Below are positions 1-6,460 of a stretch of DNA of 6,600 nt, in pieces. Each line of letters opens with the position of its first letter. Position 1 is the first letter of the stretch. The notes under the pieces are model-generated. The model was given only the letters and a program-made list of their open reading frames with translations, had not been told where the DNA came from and did no database searches. The translations under genes and the position numbers were made by a program. The stretch comes from Streptomyces lilacinus. GTDB lineage: Bacteria; Actinomycetota; Actinomycetes; Streptomycetales; Streptomycetaceae. The DNA is taken from positions 27,466-34,065 of the forward strand of contig KL569443.1 of assembly GCA_000715685.1 (NCBI GenBank), written 5' to 3'.

Positions 1-1204
1 CGGCCGCTGGCTGGGCGGCGGCGGGCGCGGGCAGCACGCGGCGCCGGTAGCGCGGCGGGACGAACCGTTCGGCCCAGCGCGGGGCGCGCGGGGTGAAGCG
101 CGGCATGAGCAGCAGCACCAGGCCGACCGCGCTGAGCACGACGACCAGCAGCAGGATCCACACGCTCGCCGAGTTCACGGAGTAGGCCACCGTGCCGAAG
201 GCGATCAGCGCCGACCAGAAGTACATGATGAAGACGGCGCGGCTGTGCGAATGGCCGATCTCCAGCAGCCGGTGGTGCAGGTGTCCGCGGTCCGCGGCGA
301 AGGGCGACTGCCCCTTCCACGTCCGGCGCACGATCGCCAGCAGCAGGTCGGCCACCGGCACCGCGATCACCGTCAGCGGCAGCAGCAGCGGGATGTAGAC
401 CGGCACCGTGGCCTGCACGGCCGCCCGCTCGGAGCCCGCCCACAGCTTGAGGGCGTCGGGGTCGACCTGGCCGGTGATGGAGATGGCGCCGGCGGCCATG
501 ACCAGCCCGATCAGCATCGAGCCGGAGTCGCCCATGAAGATCCGGGCGGGGTGCATGTTGTGCGGCAGGAAGCCCAGGCACATGCCCATCAGGATCGCGG
601 CGAAGAGCGTCGCCGGCGCCGCCGACTCCAGGCCGTGCCCGAACCACATCCGGTAGGCGTACATGAAGAACGCGGCGGCGGCGATGCAGACCATGCCCGC
701 CGCCAGGCCGTCGAGGCCGTCGACGAAGTTCACCGCGTTGATGGTGATCACCACCAGGGCGACGGTCAGCAGCGTGCCCTGCATCGGGGTCAGCGAGACC
801 GTGCCCACGCCGGGCACCGGGATGAAGAGGATCGTCAGACCCTGCAGCACCATCACACCGGCGGCGATCATCTGGCCGCCCAGCTTGACCAGGGCGTCCA
901 CGCCCCACTTGTCGTCCAGCACGCCGAGGATCCAGATCAGCCCGGCGCCCGAGAGCAGCGCCCGTGGCTCGTTGGAGAGCTCGAAGACGGACTTCAGGTT
1001 GGACAGGTGCGCGGCCACCAGGAGTCCCGCGCACAGCCCGCCGAACATCGCGATGCCGCCGAGCCGGGGCGTGGGTTCCCGATGCACGTCGCGCGCGCGG
1101 ATCTCCGGCACGGCGCCGGCGAGGATCGCGAACTTCCGCACCGGGCCCGTCAGCAGATAAGTGACCGCCGCGGTGACGCACAACGTCAGCAGGTATTCAC
1201 GCAC
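1..1204 (-). CDS. wecA: WecA/Rfe-type polyprenyl-phosphate GlcNAc-1-phosphate transferase, partial (3' end outside window)
   Basis: This is a member of the MraY/WecA/TagO family of integral membrane enzymes. They transfer a sugar-1-phosphate (in this subgroup usually GlcNAc-1-P from UDP-GlcNAc) onto undecaprenyl or decaprenyl phosphate at the inner face of the membrane, the first step of wall polymer or arabinogalactan-linker synthesis. The 401 readable residues contain the family motifs in order: DD at 97-98, NAVNFVDGLDGL at 156-167, GDSGS at 225-229 and HLHH at 308-311. The His motif favours WecA over MraY. About ten hydrophobic segments fill residues 5-365, followed by a basic, Pro-rich tail that is still open at the edge. 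The start is GTG at 1204: an in-frame TGA lies ten codons upstream with no other ATG, GTG or TTG between. The ribosome site is weak (GGGG about 6 nt upstream). Rfe sits at this place, just before the atp operon, in mycobacteria too. The exact acceptor is inferred. Confidence 0.93.
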   Translation of the reverse strand, partial: MREYLLTLCVTAAVTYLLTGPVRKFAILAGAVPEIRARDVHREPTPRLGGIAMFGGLCAGLLVAAHLSNLKSVFELSNEPRALLSGAGLIWILGVLDDKWGVDALVKLGGQMIAAGVMVLQGLTILFIPVPGVGTVSLTPMQGTLLTVALVVITINAVNFVDGLDGLAAGMVCIAAAAFFMYAYRMWFGHGLESAAPATLFAAILMGMCLGFLPHNMHPARIFMGDSGSMLIGLVMAAGAISITGQVDPDALKLWAGSERAAVQATVPVYIPLLLPLTVIAVPVADLLLAIVRRTWKGQSPFAADRGHLHHRLLEIGHSHSRAVFIMYFWSALIAFGTVAYSVNSASVWILLLVVVLSAVGLVLLLMPRFTPRAPRWAERFVPPRYRRRVLPAPAAAQPAA

Positions 1205-1338
1205 GGGCTGCCCCAGGGATAGCGCTGGACATCACAGCCTCACACCATATTCGCGTCCGCCCCGGAACCGTGAATGCACCGGAAGACGTGCACCGGCGCC
1301 CGGCGGTTGCAAATGATCACATGTGGGAGCGATACGGA
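1205..1338. other. glyA-wecA intergenic gap
   Basis: This 134-bp gap separates the glyA stop from the wecA GTG. Its right end holds one copy of a 22-bp duplication (see the repeat entry). The rest includes a moderately AT-rich patch just upstream of wecA with only weak resemblance to a promoter (TTCACG then TATGGT, spacing 19). No convincing terminator or gene is visible, so read-through from glyA into wecA is plausible. Confidence 0.5.
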
Positions 1339-1359
1339 TCACATGTGGGAGCGATACGG
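1315..1359. repeat. Exact 22-bp tandem duplication across the glyA stop codon
   Basis: The units at 1315-1336 and 1337-1358 are identical (each begins GATCACATGTGG and ends GCGATACG), and one more matching base follows at 1359. Read on the minus strand, the first-transcribed unit encodes the glyA tail Tyr-Arg-Ser-His-Met and its TGA stop. The second unit repeats the same codons after the stop, so the protein end is unaffected. A recent slippage duplication or an assembly artefact are both possible. Confidence 0.95.
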
Positions 1360-2653
1360 GGGGAACCTTCCGGTCAGCTCGGCGACCTGGGCGCGGACCT
1401 CCCCGCCCGGCCGGTCGGCGCGCAGCGCGGCCCCCAGGAGCGCCCCCACCCGGGCCATCTCGGCCTCTCCCATGCCCTGGGTGGTCAGGGCCGCGGTGCC
1501 CATCCGCAGGCCGCGAGCGGCGCCGTGGGGCAGTCCGCAGACGTCCAGCACGACCGCGCCCGCGGCGAGCCGGCGGCGCGCGGTGCCGGCGTCCAGGGCG
1601 AGCGGGGCGACGTCGACGACGACCAGGTGGGTGTCGGTGCCGCCGGTGACGACGGCGAGGCCCTCGGCCTCCAGGGCGGCGGCCAGCGCCCGCGCGTTGG
1701 CGACGACCCGGTGGGCGTAGCCGGTGAAGTCCGGGGCCTGCGCCTCGCCGAAGGCGACGGCCTTGGCCGCGACGGTGTTCATCTGGGCGCCCCCCTGGCT
1801 GAAGGGGAAGACCGCCCGGTCGACCCGCTCGGCCAGCCGGGAGCCGCACAGCAGCAGCCCGCCGCGCGGCCCGCGCAGCACCTTGTGCGTGGTGGCGCAG
1901 ACGATGTCGGCGTACGGGACGGGGTTGGGGGCCGCTCCCCCGGCGATCAGCCCGATGGGGTGGGCCGCGTCGACGACGAGGTGGGCGTCGGCCTCGTCCG
2001 CGATCTCGCGGAAGGCGGCGTAGTCGGGGTGGCGGGGGTAGGAGGTGGAGCCGCAGACGATGACCTTGGGTCGGTGCCGGCGGGCCAGGGCGCGCACCTG
2101 CGCGTAGTCGATCAGTCCGGTGTCCGGGTCGGTGCCGTAGCCGACGAAGTCGAACCAGCGGCCCGAGAAGTTGGCCGGCGAGCCGTGGGTGAGGTGGCCA
2201 CCCTGCTCGAGGGCCATGGCGAGGACGGTGTCGCCGGGGCGAAGCAGCGCGGCGTAGGCGGCGAGGACGGCGGCGGTGCCGGAGTGCGGCTGGACGTTGG
2301 CGTGCTCGGCGCCGAAGAGGGCCCTGGCGCGTTCGACGGCGAGGCGTTCGGCGAGGTCGACCAGTTCGCAGCCGCCGTGGTGGCGGGCGCCGGGATAGCC
2401 CTCGGCGTACTTGTTCGTCAGCGGCGAGCCGAGGGCGGCCGAGGGCGGCCAGGACGGCGGGCGAGGTGAAGTTCTCGGCGGCGACGAGCTGGAGCCCGGT
2501 CGCCTGGCGCTCGGTCTCGGCCAGGAGGAGGCCGGCGAGCTCGGGGTCCTGGCGGGTCAGCGCGTCGAAGCCACCGCCCCAGGCGGGGTGCGGCCCGGCG
2601 GGCTCGACGAGGGGCCCGGGGCTCCGGGCGGGCGCTGGGGTGGTGGTTGGCAT
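1339..2653 (-). pseudogene. glyA: Serine hydroxymethyltransferase, frameshifted by a 10-bp tandem duplication
   Basis: SHMT is a cytoplasmic PLP enzyme that converts serine and tetrahydrofolate to glycine and methylene-THF. The ATG at 2653 has GGGAG 6 nt upstream (2660-2664). Codons 1-72 read normally, ending in the SHMT segment with LVAAENFTSPAVLAALG. The frame is then lost at the duplication spanning 2428-2450. Removing one 10-bp copy restores a continuous 434-residue SHMT, close to the usual 415-435. In restored numbering it has NKYAEGYPG at 77-85, the PLP-binding lysine at 254 inside TTHKVLRGPRGG, and the C-terminal TAALTTQGMG region. As written, translation would continue out of frame to a stop at 1232 and give no enzyme. 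The usual tyrosine pair of the SHMT signature is replaced by His88-His89. Streptomyces normally carry other glyA copies, so loss could be tolerated. The family call is firm; real decay versus assembly error is open. Confidence 0.93.
2428..2450. repeat. 10-bp tandem duplication (2.3 copies) that breaks glyA
   Basis: GAGGGCGGCC occurs at 2431-2440 and again at 2441-2450, and the preceding GCC (2428-2430) extends the 10-bp period leftward. One copy too many adds 10 nt, which is +1 in frame. Deleting either copy joins Leu-Gly to Ser-Pro-Leu-Thr-Asn-Lys-Tyr, exactly the SHMT family sequence. This identifies the duplication as the lesion. Confidence 0.95.
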
Positions 2654-2659
2654 CGCTGG

Positions 2660-2664
2660 CTCCC
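2660..2664 (-). promoter_or_regulatory. Ribosome binding site of glyA
   Basis: GGGAG on the minus strand lies 6 nt before the ATG at 2653. It favours this start over an in-frame TTG at 2698, which lacks a comparable site. Confidence 0.7.
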
Positions 2665-2782
2665 GGCGGTGCGGTGGGGGCGATGGTCTCAGCACCAATG
2701 TAGGCCCGCCACAGGCCGTATGCCCGGAATGTGGGGTTTTCTTAGCGGGCGGGTTTTTCTCGGCGCTCGGAGCCTTCGCCGG
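2665..2782 (-). promoter_or_regulatory. Phosphatase-glyA leader region, possible glyA regulatory segment
   Basis: With the ribosome site, this forms the 129-bp gap between the phosphatase and glyA. It holds an unusually AT-rich patch for this genome. On the minus strand GAAAAACCC (2751-2759) and GAAAACCCC (2733-2741) form an imperfect direct repeat about 18 bp apart. GGCC-N7-GGCC lies just downstream of it. I find no recognisable promoter consensus or riboswitch. A separate glyA promoter or operator here is only an inference from the gap size and composition. Confidence 0.3.
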
Positions 2783-3411
2783 TCAGGCGCGGGAGGAGAC
2801 TCCGGTGAGCGCGGTGACGACCGGGTCGAGGGCCTGGTTGATCTCGTCGCCGATGGAGCGGAAGAAGGTGATCGGGGCGCCGTACGGGTCGTGCACCTCG
2901 TCGGCCTCCGCGTTGGGCGCCAGCAGCCAGCCGCGCAGCGCGGCCGCGGCCCGCACCAGGGCGCGGGCGCGCTCGACCACCCCGCCGGCCCGCTCGGGGT
3001 CGGGCAGCGTCGCGGGGTCTATGGCGCGCACCAGCCGGGTGAACTCCTTCAGCGTGAAGGTGCGCAGCCCCGCCGAGTGGCCCATGGAGATGACCTGCGC
3101 CCGGTGGTCGCGGGTGGCCGTCAGCACCAGGTCGGCGCGGATGACGTGCTCGTCGAGGAGCTCACGGCCGATGAAGCCGTCCGCGTCGGCACCGAAGTCG
3201 GCGAGGACGGTGGCGGCGTGCGCCTCCATCGGCGCGCCCTCGTGGCCCCAGGTGCCGGCGCTCTCCACCACCAGGCCGCCCGTGTACGGGTCGCCGAGGC
3301 GATGGGCCAGGGCATGCCGGGTCAGCCGAGACAGGTGCTGACGTGGAGGATGCGGAAGGTGTCGGTGGTGGGGTCCGGTCCCGCTATGCCACGCCCTTGC
3401 GGGGCGATCAA
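2783..3411 (-). pseudogene. Low-molecular-weight protein tyrosine phosphatase, catalytic P-loop deleted and frame shifted
   Basis: LMW-PTPs are small cytosolic phosphatases that use a Cys in a CX5R(S/T) loop near the N terminus. The best start is TTG at 3411, overlapping the sua5 stop as TTGA with an AGGTGG ribosome site just upstream. The N-terminal frame runs through FRILHVST and then hits TGA within four codons. The body resumes in another frame at LTRHALAHRLGDPY and continues through ESAGTWGHEG to the motif HDPYGAP, whose Asp (codon 2888-2890) is the expected general acid, and stops at 2783. Streptomyces homologues, as I recall them, have about ten residues here (GNVCRSPITE) where this sequence has five bases. 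A 25-nt deletion would account for the shift and predicts an original protein of 217 residues. Without the Cys and Arg the product cannot be an active phosphatase. Cell role and substrate are unknown. Confidence 0.88.
3328..3334. other. Deletion joint in the phosphatase gene, reading GAGACAG
   Basis: The bases between the conserved flanks VST and LTRH are replaced by a short string whose plus-strand reading, with one flanking base on each side, is GAGACAG. This 7-mer is identical to the inner end of the Nextera/Tn5 mosaic sequence, and the genomic sequence to its right is oriented as in a read that keeps the last 7 adapter bases. The match may be chance. Confidence 0.5.
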
Positions 3412-4006
3412 TTCGCCACCTCGAGATCGGGTACCACCTCGCGGAGCTGCTCGGCGCTGATCGCGCCGGCGCGCAGCAGGACGGGCACCGGGCCGGTGAC
3501 GTCCACGATGGAGGACGGCACGTCGGCCGGGGTGGCGCCGCCGTCGAGGTAGACCGAGACGGAGTCGCCCAGCATCTCCTGCGCGGCGTCGCAGGTCTGC
3601 GGCGCGGGGTGGCCGGTGAGGTTGGCGCTGGAGACGGCCATCGGGCCGAACTCGGTGAGCAGCTCCAGGGCGACCGGGTGCAGCGGCATGCGCACCGCGA
3701 CGGTGCCCCGGGTCTCGCCCAGGTCCCAGGTCAGGGACGGCTGGTGCTTGGCGACGAGGGTCAGCGCACCCGGCCAGAAGGCGTCGACGAGCTCCCACGC
3801 CTGCTCGGAGAAGTCCGTGACGAGCCCGTGGAGGGTGTTCGGGGAGCCGACGAGGACGGGCGAGGGCATGCCTCGGCCCCGGCCCTTGGCGTGCAGGAGG
3901 TCGCCGACGGCCTCGCTGCTGAAGGCGTCCGCACCGATGCCGTAGACGGTGTCGGTGGGCAGCACGACCAGCTCGCCGCGTCGCTGCAGTCGTATCGCCG
4001 TGCCAT
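3408..4006 (-). pseudogene. sua5: L-threonylcarbamoyladenylate synthase (Sua5/YrdC/YwlC), N-terminal deletion with frameshift
   Basis: Sua5/TsaC makes threonylcarbamoyl-AMP from threonine, bicarbonate and ATP for the t6A37 modification of ANN-decoding tRNAs. The ATG at 4006 follows a perfect AGGAGG and begins MARRYDCSDA, the typical Streptomyces N terminus. The frame then changes at about 3977/3978. The YrdC domain continues one frame over with GELVVLPTDTVYGIG, then KGRGRGMPSPVLVGSP, VAVRMPLHPVA and MAVSSANLTG, ending VVPDLEVAN. From remembered homologues about 16 residues (49 nt) are missing between the two parts. Restoring them gives 215 residues, the usual size. The only in-frame standard start past the joint is GTG at 3965, which would drop the first YrdC strand and has no good ribosome site. 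Because t6A is generally important for growth, a true null is unexpected unless another copy exists. The stop overlaps the phosphatase start. Confidence 0.9.
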
Positions 4007-4014
4007 CTAACGGA

Positions 4015-4020
4015 CCTCCT
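4015..4020 (-). promoter_or_regulatory. Ribosome binding site of sua5
   Basis: A perfect AGGAGG lies 8 nt before the ATG at 4006. It fixes the native sua5 start and shows that the N-terminal fragment MARRYDCSDA is the real beginning of the gene despite the frame change nine codons later. Confidence 0.9.
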
Positions 4021-4058
4021 CGTACGGAATCTCTGTCTGGTGTCGCTCGCCGGCCGGG

Positions 4059-4075
4059 GCGCCGGCGGCCGGCGC
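4059..4075. repeat. 7-bp GC hairpin in the prmC-sua5 gap
   Basis: GCGCCGG and CCGGCGC form a perfect stem with a 3-nt loop a few bases downstream of the prmC stop. No T-run follows on the minus strand. It may pause polymerase or protect mRNA ends, but short GC palindromes are common at this base composition. Confidence 0.3.
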
Positions 4076-4080
4076 GGCGG

Positions 4081-4926
4081 TCAAGGCGTCGCCTTGCGGG
4101 CGGTCGCGAAGCGGGGGCGGTTGTTCAGGTCGGGGTGGTCGGCCGCGTCGGCCCAGCCCCGCTCCTCGGTGAAGATCCACGGCACCTGGCCGCCCTGGGT
4201 GTCGGCGTGCTCGATGACGACGACGCCGCCCGGCCGCAGCAGTCGGTGCGCGGTGCGCTCCAGGCCGCGGATGGTGTCCAGGCCGTCCTCGCCGGAGAAC
4301 AGCGCGAGCTCCGGGTCGTGGTCGCGGGCCTCGGGGGCCACGTACTCCCACTCGGTGAGGGGGATGTAGGGCGGGTTGGAGATCACCAGGTCGACCTGGC
4401 CGTCCAGCTCCGGCAGGGCGGCCAGGGCGTCACCGTGGTGCAGCTGGACCCGGGAGCCCTCGACGTTCTTGCTGGCCCAGCCGTACGCGGTCTCGTCCAG
4501 CTCGACGGCGTGCACGCGCGAGCGCGGCACCTCCTGGGCCAGCGCCAGGGCGATGGCCCCGGAGCCGGTGCACAGGTCGACGATGAGCGGCTCGACGACG
4601 TCCATCGCGCGCACGGCGTCTATGGCCCAGCCGACGACCGACTCGGTCTCCGGCCGGGGCACGAAGACGCCCGGGCCGACCTGGAGCTCGAGGTACCGGA
4701 AGAAGGCGCGGCCGGTGATGTGCTGCAGCGGCTCGCGCGCCTCGCGACGGGCGACGGCCTCCCAGTAGCGGGCGTCGAAGTCGGCGTCGGCGACGGTGTG
4801 CAGCTCACCCCTCTTGACGCCGTGCACGAAGGCGGCGAGCTCCTCCGCGTCGAAGCGCGGGGAGGGTACGCCGGCGTCGGCCAGCCGCTGGGTGGCCTGC
4901 GCCACCTCGGCGAGCAGCAGGTTCAC
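4081..4926 (-). CDS. prmC: Peptide chain release factor N5-glutamine methyltransferase
   Basis: PrmC (HemK) is a cytoplasmic SAM-dependent enzyme that methylates the glutamine of the GGQ motif in RF1 and RF2, increasing termination efficiency. The 281-residue protein has the family layout. A helical N-terminal domain (about 1-75) carries EPLQHITG at 65-72, and PRPETE follows at 90-95. The SAM-binding motif DLCTGSGAIALA begins at 117. The catalytic NPPY at 184-187 contacts the substrate glutamine, and the protein ends NNRPRFATARKATP. The length matches the family and no lesion is seen. The start is GTG at 4926 with AGGAGG 8 nt upstream. It lies 76 nt downstream of prfA, whose product is its substrate, an arrangement conserved in most bacteria. 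Co-transcription with prfA is inferred. Confidence 0.97.
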   Translation of the reverse strand: MNLLLAEVAQATQRLADAGVPSPRFDAEELAAFVHGVKRGELHTVADADFDARYWEAVARREAREPLQHITGRAFFRYLELQVGPGVFVPRPETESVVGWAIDAVRAMDVVEPLIVDLCTGSGAIALALAQEVPRSRVHAVELDETAYGWASKNVEGSRVQLHHGDALAALPELDGQVDLVISNPPYIPLTEWEYVAPEARDHDPELALFSGEDGLDTIRGLERTAHRLLRPGGVVVIEHADTQGGQVPWIFTEERGWADAADHPDLNNRPRFATARKATP

Positions 4927-4934
4927 TGGGCCTT

Positions 4935-4940
4935 CCTCCT
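4935..4940 (-). promoter_or_regulatory. Ribosome binding site of prmC
   Basis: AGGAGG lies 8 nt upstream of the GTG at 4926 and supports that non-ATG start. Confidence 0.85.
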
Positions 4941-4941
4941 G

Positions 4942-4993
4942 GTCCGGTCGCTGTCCGGTCGTACTCGGTCGTGGCTGGTCCGGCCTCGGCCGG
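4942..4993. repeat. prfA-prmC spacer with short repeats and a GC palindrome
   Basis: GTCCGGTCG occurs at 4942-4950 and 4953-4961 (period 11), with a partial third copy (CTCGGTCG) just after. CCGGCC at 4980-4985 faces GGCCGG at 4988-4993 and forms a compact palindrome just after the prfA stop. There is no T-run. Function is unknown; it could be a weak transcript-processing or pausing site. Confidence 0.35.
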
Positions 4994-5002
4994 GCCGGCG
5001 TG

Positions 5003-6082
5003 CTACTGGGCGGCGGCGAGCTTCGCCGCGGCGTCGGCGTCGACGCAGGCCTGGATCACCGGATCCAGCTCGCCGTCGAGCACCTGGTCCAAGTTGTACG
5101 CCTTGAAACCGACACGGTGGTCCGAGATGCGGTTTTCCGGGAAGTTGTAGGTCCGGATCTTCTCGGAGCGGTCCACCGTGCGGACCTGGCTGCGGCGGGC
5201 GTCGGCGGCGTTCTTCTCCGCCTCCTCCTGCGCGGCCGCGAGCAGCCGGGACCGCAGGATGCGCAGGGCCTGCTCCTTGTTCTGGAGCTGGCTCTTCTCG
5301 TTCTGGCAGGACGCCACGACGCCGGTCGGCAGGTGGGTGATGCGCACGGCGGAGTCGGTGGTGTTGACCGACTGGCCGCCGGGGCCGGACGAGCGGTAGA
5401 CGTCGATCCGCAGGTCGTTCATGTTGATCTCGACGTCGACCTCCTCCGCCTCGGGCGTGACGAGCACGCCGGCGGCGGAGGTGTGGATGCGGCCCTGGGA
5501 CTCGGTGGCGGGCACGCGCTGGACGCGGTGGACGCCGCCCTCGTACTTCAGCCGGGCCCAGACGCCCTGGCCGGGCTCGGTGGCGCCGTTGCCGCCCTTG
5601 GTCTTCACCGCGACCTGGACGTCCTTGTAGCCGCCCAGCTCGGACTCGGTGGCGTCGATGAGCTCGGTCTTCCAGCCCACGCGCTCGGCGTAGCGCAGGT
5701 ACATGCGCAGGAGGTCGCCGGCGAACAGGGCGGACTCGTCGCCGCCCGCGCCCGCCTTGATCTCCAGGATGACGTCCTTGTCGTCGCTGGGGTCGCGCGG
5801 GACCAGCAGCAGGCGCATCTTCTCGGTGAGCGCCTCGCGCTGCTTCTCCAGCTCCTTGACCTCGGCCGCGAAGTCCGGGTCCTCGGCGACGAGCTCGCGC
5901 GCGGTCTCGATGTCGTCCCCCACCTGCTTCCAGGAGCGGTAGGTCCCGACGATCGGGGTCAGCTCGGCGTAGCGCTTGTTGAGCTTGCGGGCGTTGGCCT
6001 GGTCCGCGTGCACGGCGGGGTCGGCGAGCCGCTTCTCGAGGTCGGCGTGCTCGCCGATGAGGTCCTCGACTGCCTCGAACAT
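5003..6082 (-). CDS. prfA: Peptide chain release factor 1 (RF1)
   Basis: RF1 recognises UAA and UAG in the ribosomal A site and triggers release of the finished protein. The 359-residue product has a coiled N-terminal domain (1-95) and [20 protein letters not shown] at 109-128. The anticodon-like tripeptide PAT at 191-193 marks RF1 rather than RF2, which has SPF. The catalytic GGQ at 235-237 lies in [21 protein letters not shown] short loop around 164-172 (GNGATEPGQ) matches what I recall of actinobacterial RF1. The ATG at 6082 has GAAGGA 6 nt upstream. An in-frame start further up at 6136 lies inside the upstream hairpin region and would add non-family residues, so it is rejected. The gene itself ends in TAG, a codon RF1 reads. 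It is intact and precedes prmC, which methylates its GGQ glutamine. Confidence 0.98.
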   Translation of the reverse strand: MFEAVEDLIGEHADLEKRLADPAVHADQANARKLNKRYAELTPIVGTYRSWKQVGDDIETARELVAEDPDFAAEVKELEKQREALTEKMRLLLVPRDPSDDKDVILEIKAGAGGDESALFAGDLLRMYLRYAERVGWKTELIDATESELGGYKDVQVAVKTKGGNGATEPGQGVWARLKYEGGVHRVQRVPATESQGRIHTSAAGVLVTPEAEEVDVEINMNDLRIDVYRSSGPGGQSVNTTDSAVRITHLPTGVVASCQNEKSQLQNKEQALRILRSRLLAAAQEEAEKNAADARRSQVRTVDRSEKIRTYNFPENRISDHRVGFKAYNLDQVLDGELDPVIQACVDADAAAKLAAAQ

Positions 6083-6088
6083 CAGATT

Positions 6089-6094
6089 TCCTTC
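6089..6094 (-). promoter_or_regulatory. Ribosome binding site of prfA
   Basis: GAAGGA lies 6 nt upstream of the ATG at 6082 and supports the 359-residue start over the longer in-frame option. Confidence 0.75.
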
Positions 6095-6124
6095 AGCGGA
6101 AGTGGGGGCCTGCTGGACGACAAA

Positions 6125-6174
6125 GCGCCGGTCCACCTCGTCCCTCGCACGGAAGGACGACCGAGGACCGGCGC
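6125..6174 (-). terminator. Large inverted repeat between rpmE and prfA, possible terminator or attenuator
   Basis: A perfect 10-bp stem (GCGCCGGTCC at 6125-6134 with GGACCGGCGC at 6165-6174) encloses a second 6-bp stem (TCGTCC with GGACGA) across a small internal loop. On the minus strand the outer stem is followed by only TTTGTCG, so it is not a classic U-tract terminator. Streptomyces terminators often lack long U-runs. It starts 11 nt past the rpmE stop. It could end or reduce rpmE transcription so that prfA is expressed at a lower level, or stabilise the rpmE mRNA end. Confidence 0.6.
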
Positions 6175-6184
6175 CTGCGGGTCG

Positions 6185-6409
6185 CTACTTCTTGGCCGAC
6201 CCGGCGTTCTTGCCGAAGCGGGCCTCGAACCGCGCCACACGGCCACCGGTGTCGAGGATCTTCTGCTTGCCGGTGTAGAACGGGTGGCACTCGGAGCAGA
6301 CCTCGGCACGGATGGCGCCGCTGTTGATCGTGCTACGCGTGGTGAAGGAGGCGCCACAGGTGCAGCTGACCTGGGTCTCCACGTACTCCGGGTGGATGTC
6401 GCGCTTCAA
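6185..6409 (-). CDS. rpmE: 50S ribosomal protein L31, zinc-binding (C+) form
   Basis: L31 is a small protein of the large ribosomal subunit that bridges to the 30S head. The 74-residue protein begins MKRDIHPEY and carries four cysteines at 16, 18, 38 and 41 (CTC and CSEC), the zinc-binding C+ pattern. The zinc-free paralogue that Zur derepresses under zinc starvation lacks them. HPFYTGKQK at 42-50 is family-typical. The start codon is TTG at 6409, with AGGAGA about 5 nt upstream and no better in-frame start. It is complete. A SigR-type promoter lies about 105 nt upstream, in keeping with rpmE being a known SigR target in S. coelicolor. The thiol-rich zinc site fits the idea that oxidative stress drives L31 replacement. 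Confidence 0.97.
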   Translation of the reverse strand: MKRDIHPEYVETQVSCTCGASFTTRSTINSGAIRAEVCSECHPFYTGKQKILDTGGRVARFEARFGKNAGSAKK

Positions 6410-6414
6410 GGGGT

Positions 6415-6420
6415 TCTCCT
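6415..6420 (-). promoter_or_regulatory. Ribosome binding site of rpmE
   Basis: AGGAGA 5 nt before TTG 6409 decides this unusual start codon. Confidence 0.8.
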
Positions 6421-6460
6421 AGTTTTCGGGAGGGCACCGGGTCGTAGAGGCGGGATTGCC

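Noticed and set aside
245..1222. Long plus-strand open frames opposite wecA, and similar ones opposite glyA, prmC and sua5
   Set aside because: They mirror the minus-strand coding frames, have the Arg/Ala/Gly/Pro/His-rich composition of GC-rich antisense frames, and lack recognisable domains.
1205..1300. Promoter for wecA (TTCACG ... TATGGT)
   Set aside because: Weak match with 19-nt spacing; not supportable without start-site data.
1232..2427. Minus-strand open continuation of the glyA start frame to 1232
   Set aside because: After the 10-bp duplication it is Arg/Pro-rich out-of-frame sequence; the true SHMT body lies in the neighbouring frame.
2705..2760. Plus-strand terminator-like CCCGCC...GGCGGG followed by TTTTT
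   Set aside because: The loop is about 37 nt, and no plus-strand gene exists for it to terminate.
2654..2782. Glycine, THF or other riboswitch upstream of glyA
   Set aside because: No recognisable conserved core of these riboswitches is present in the 129-bp gap.
5003..6136. Longer prfA start at 6136
   Set aside because: It would add 18 residues not typical of RF1 and begin inside the rpmE-prfA hairpin; the ATG at 6082 has a good ribosome site and the family N terminus.
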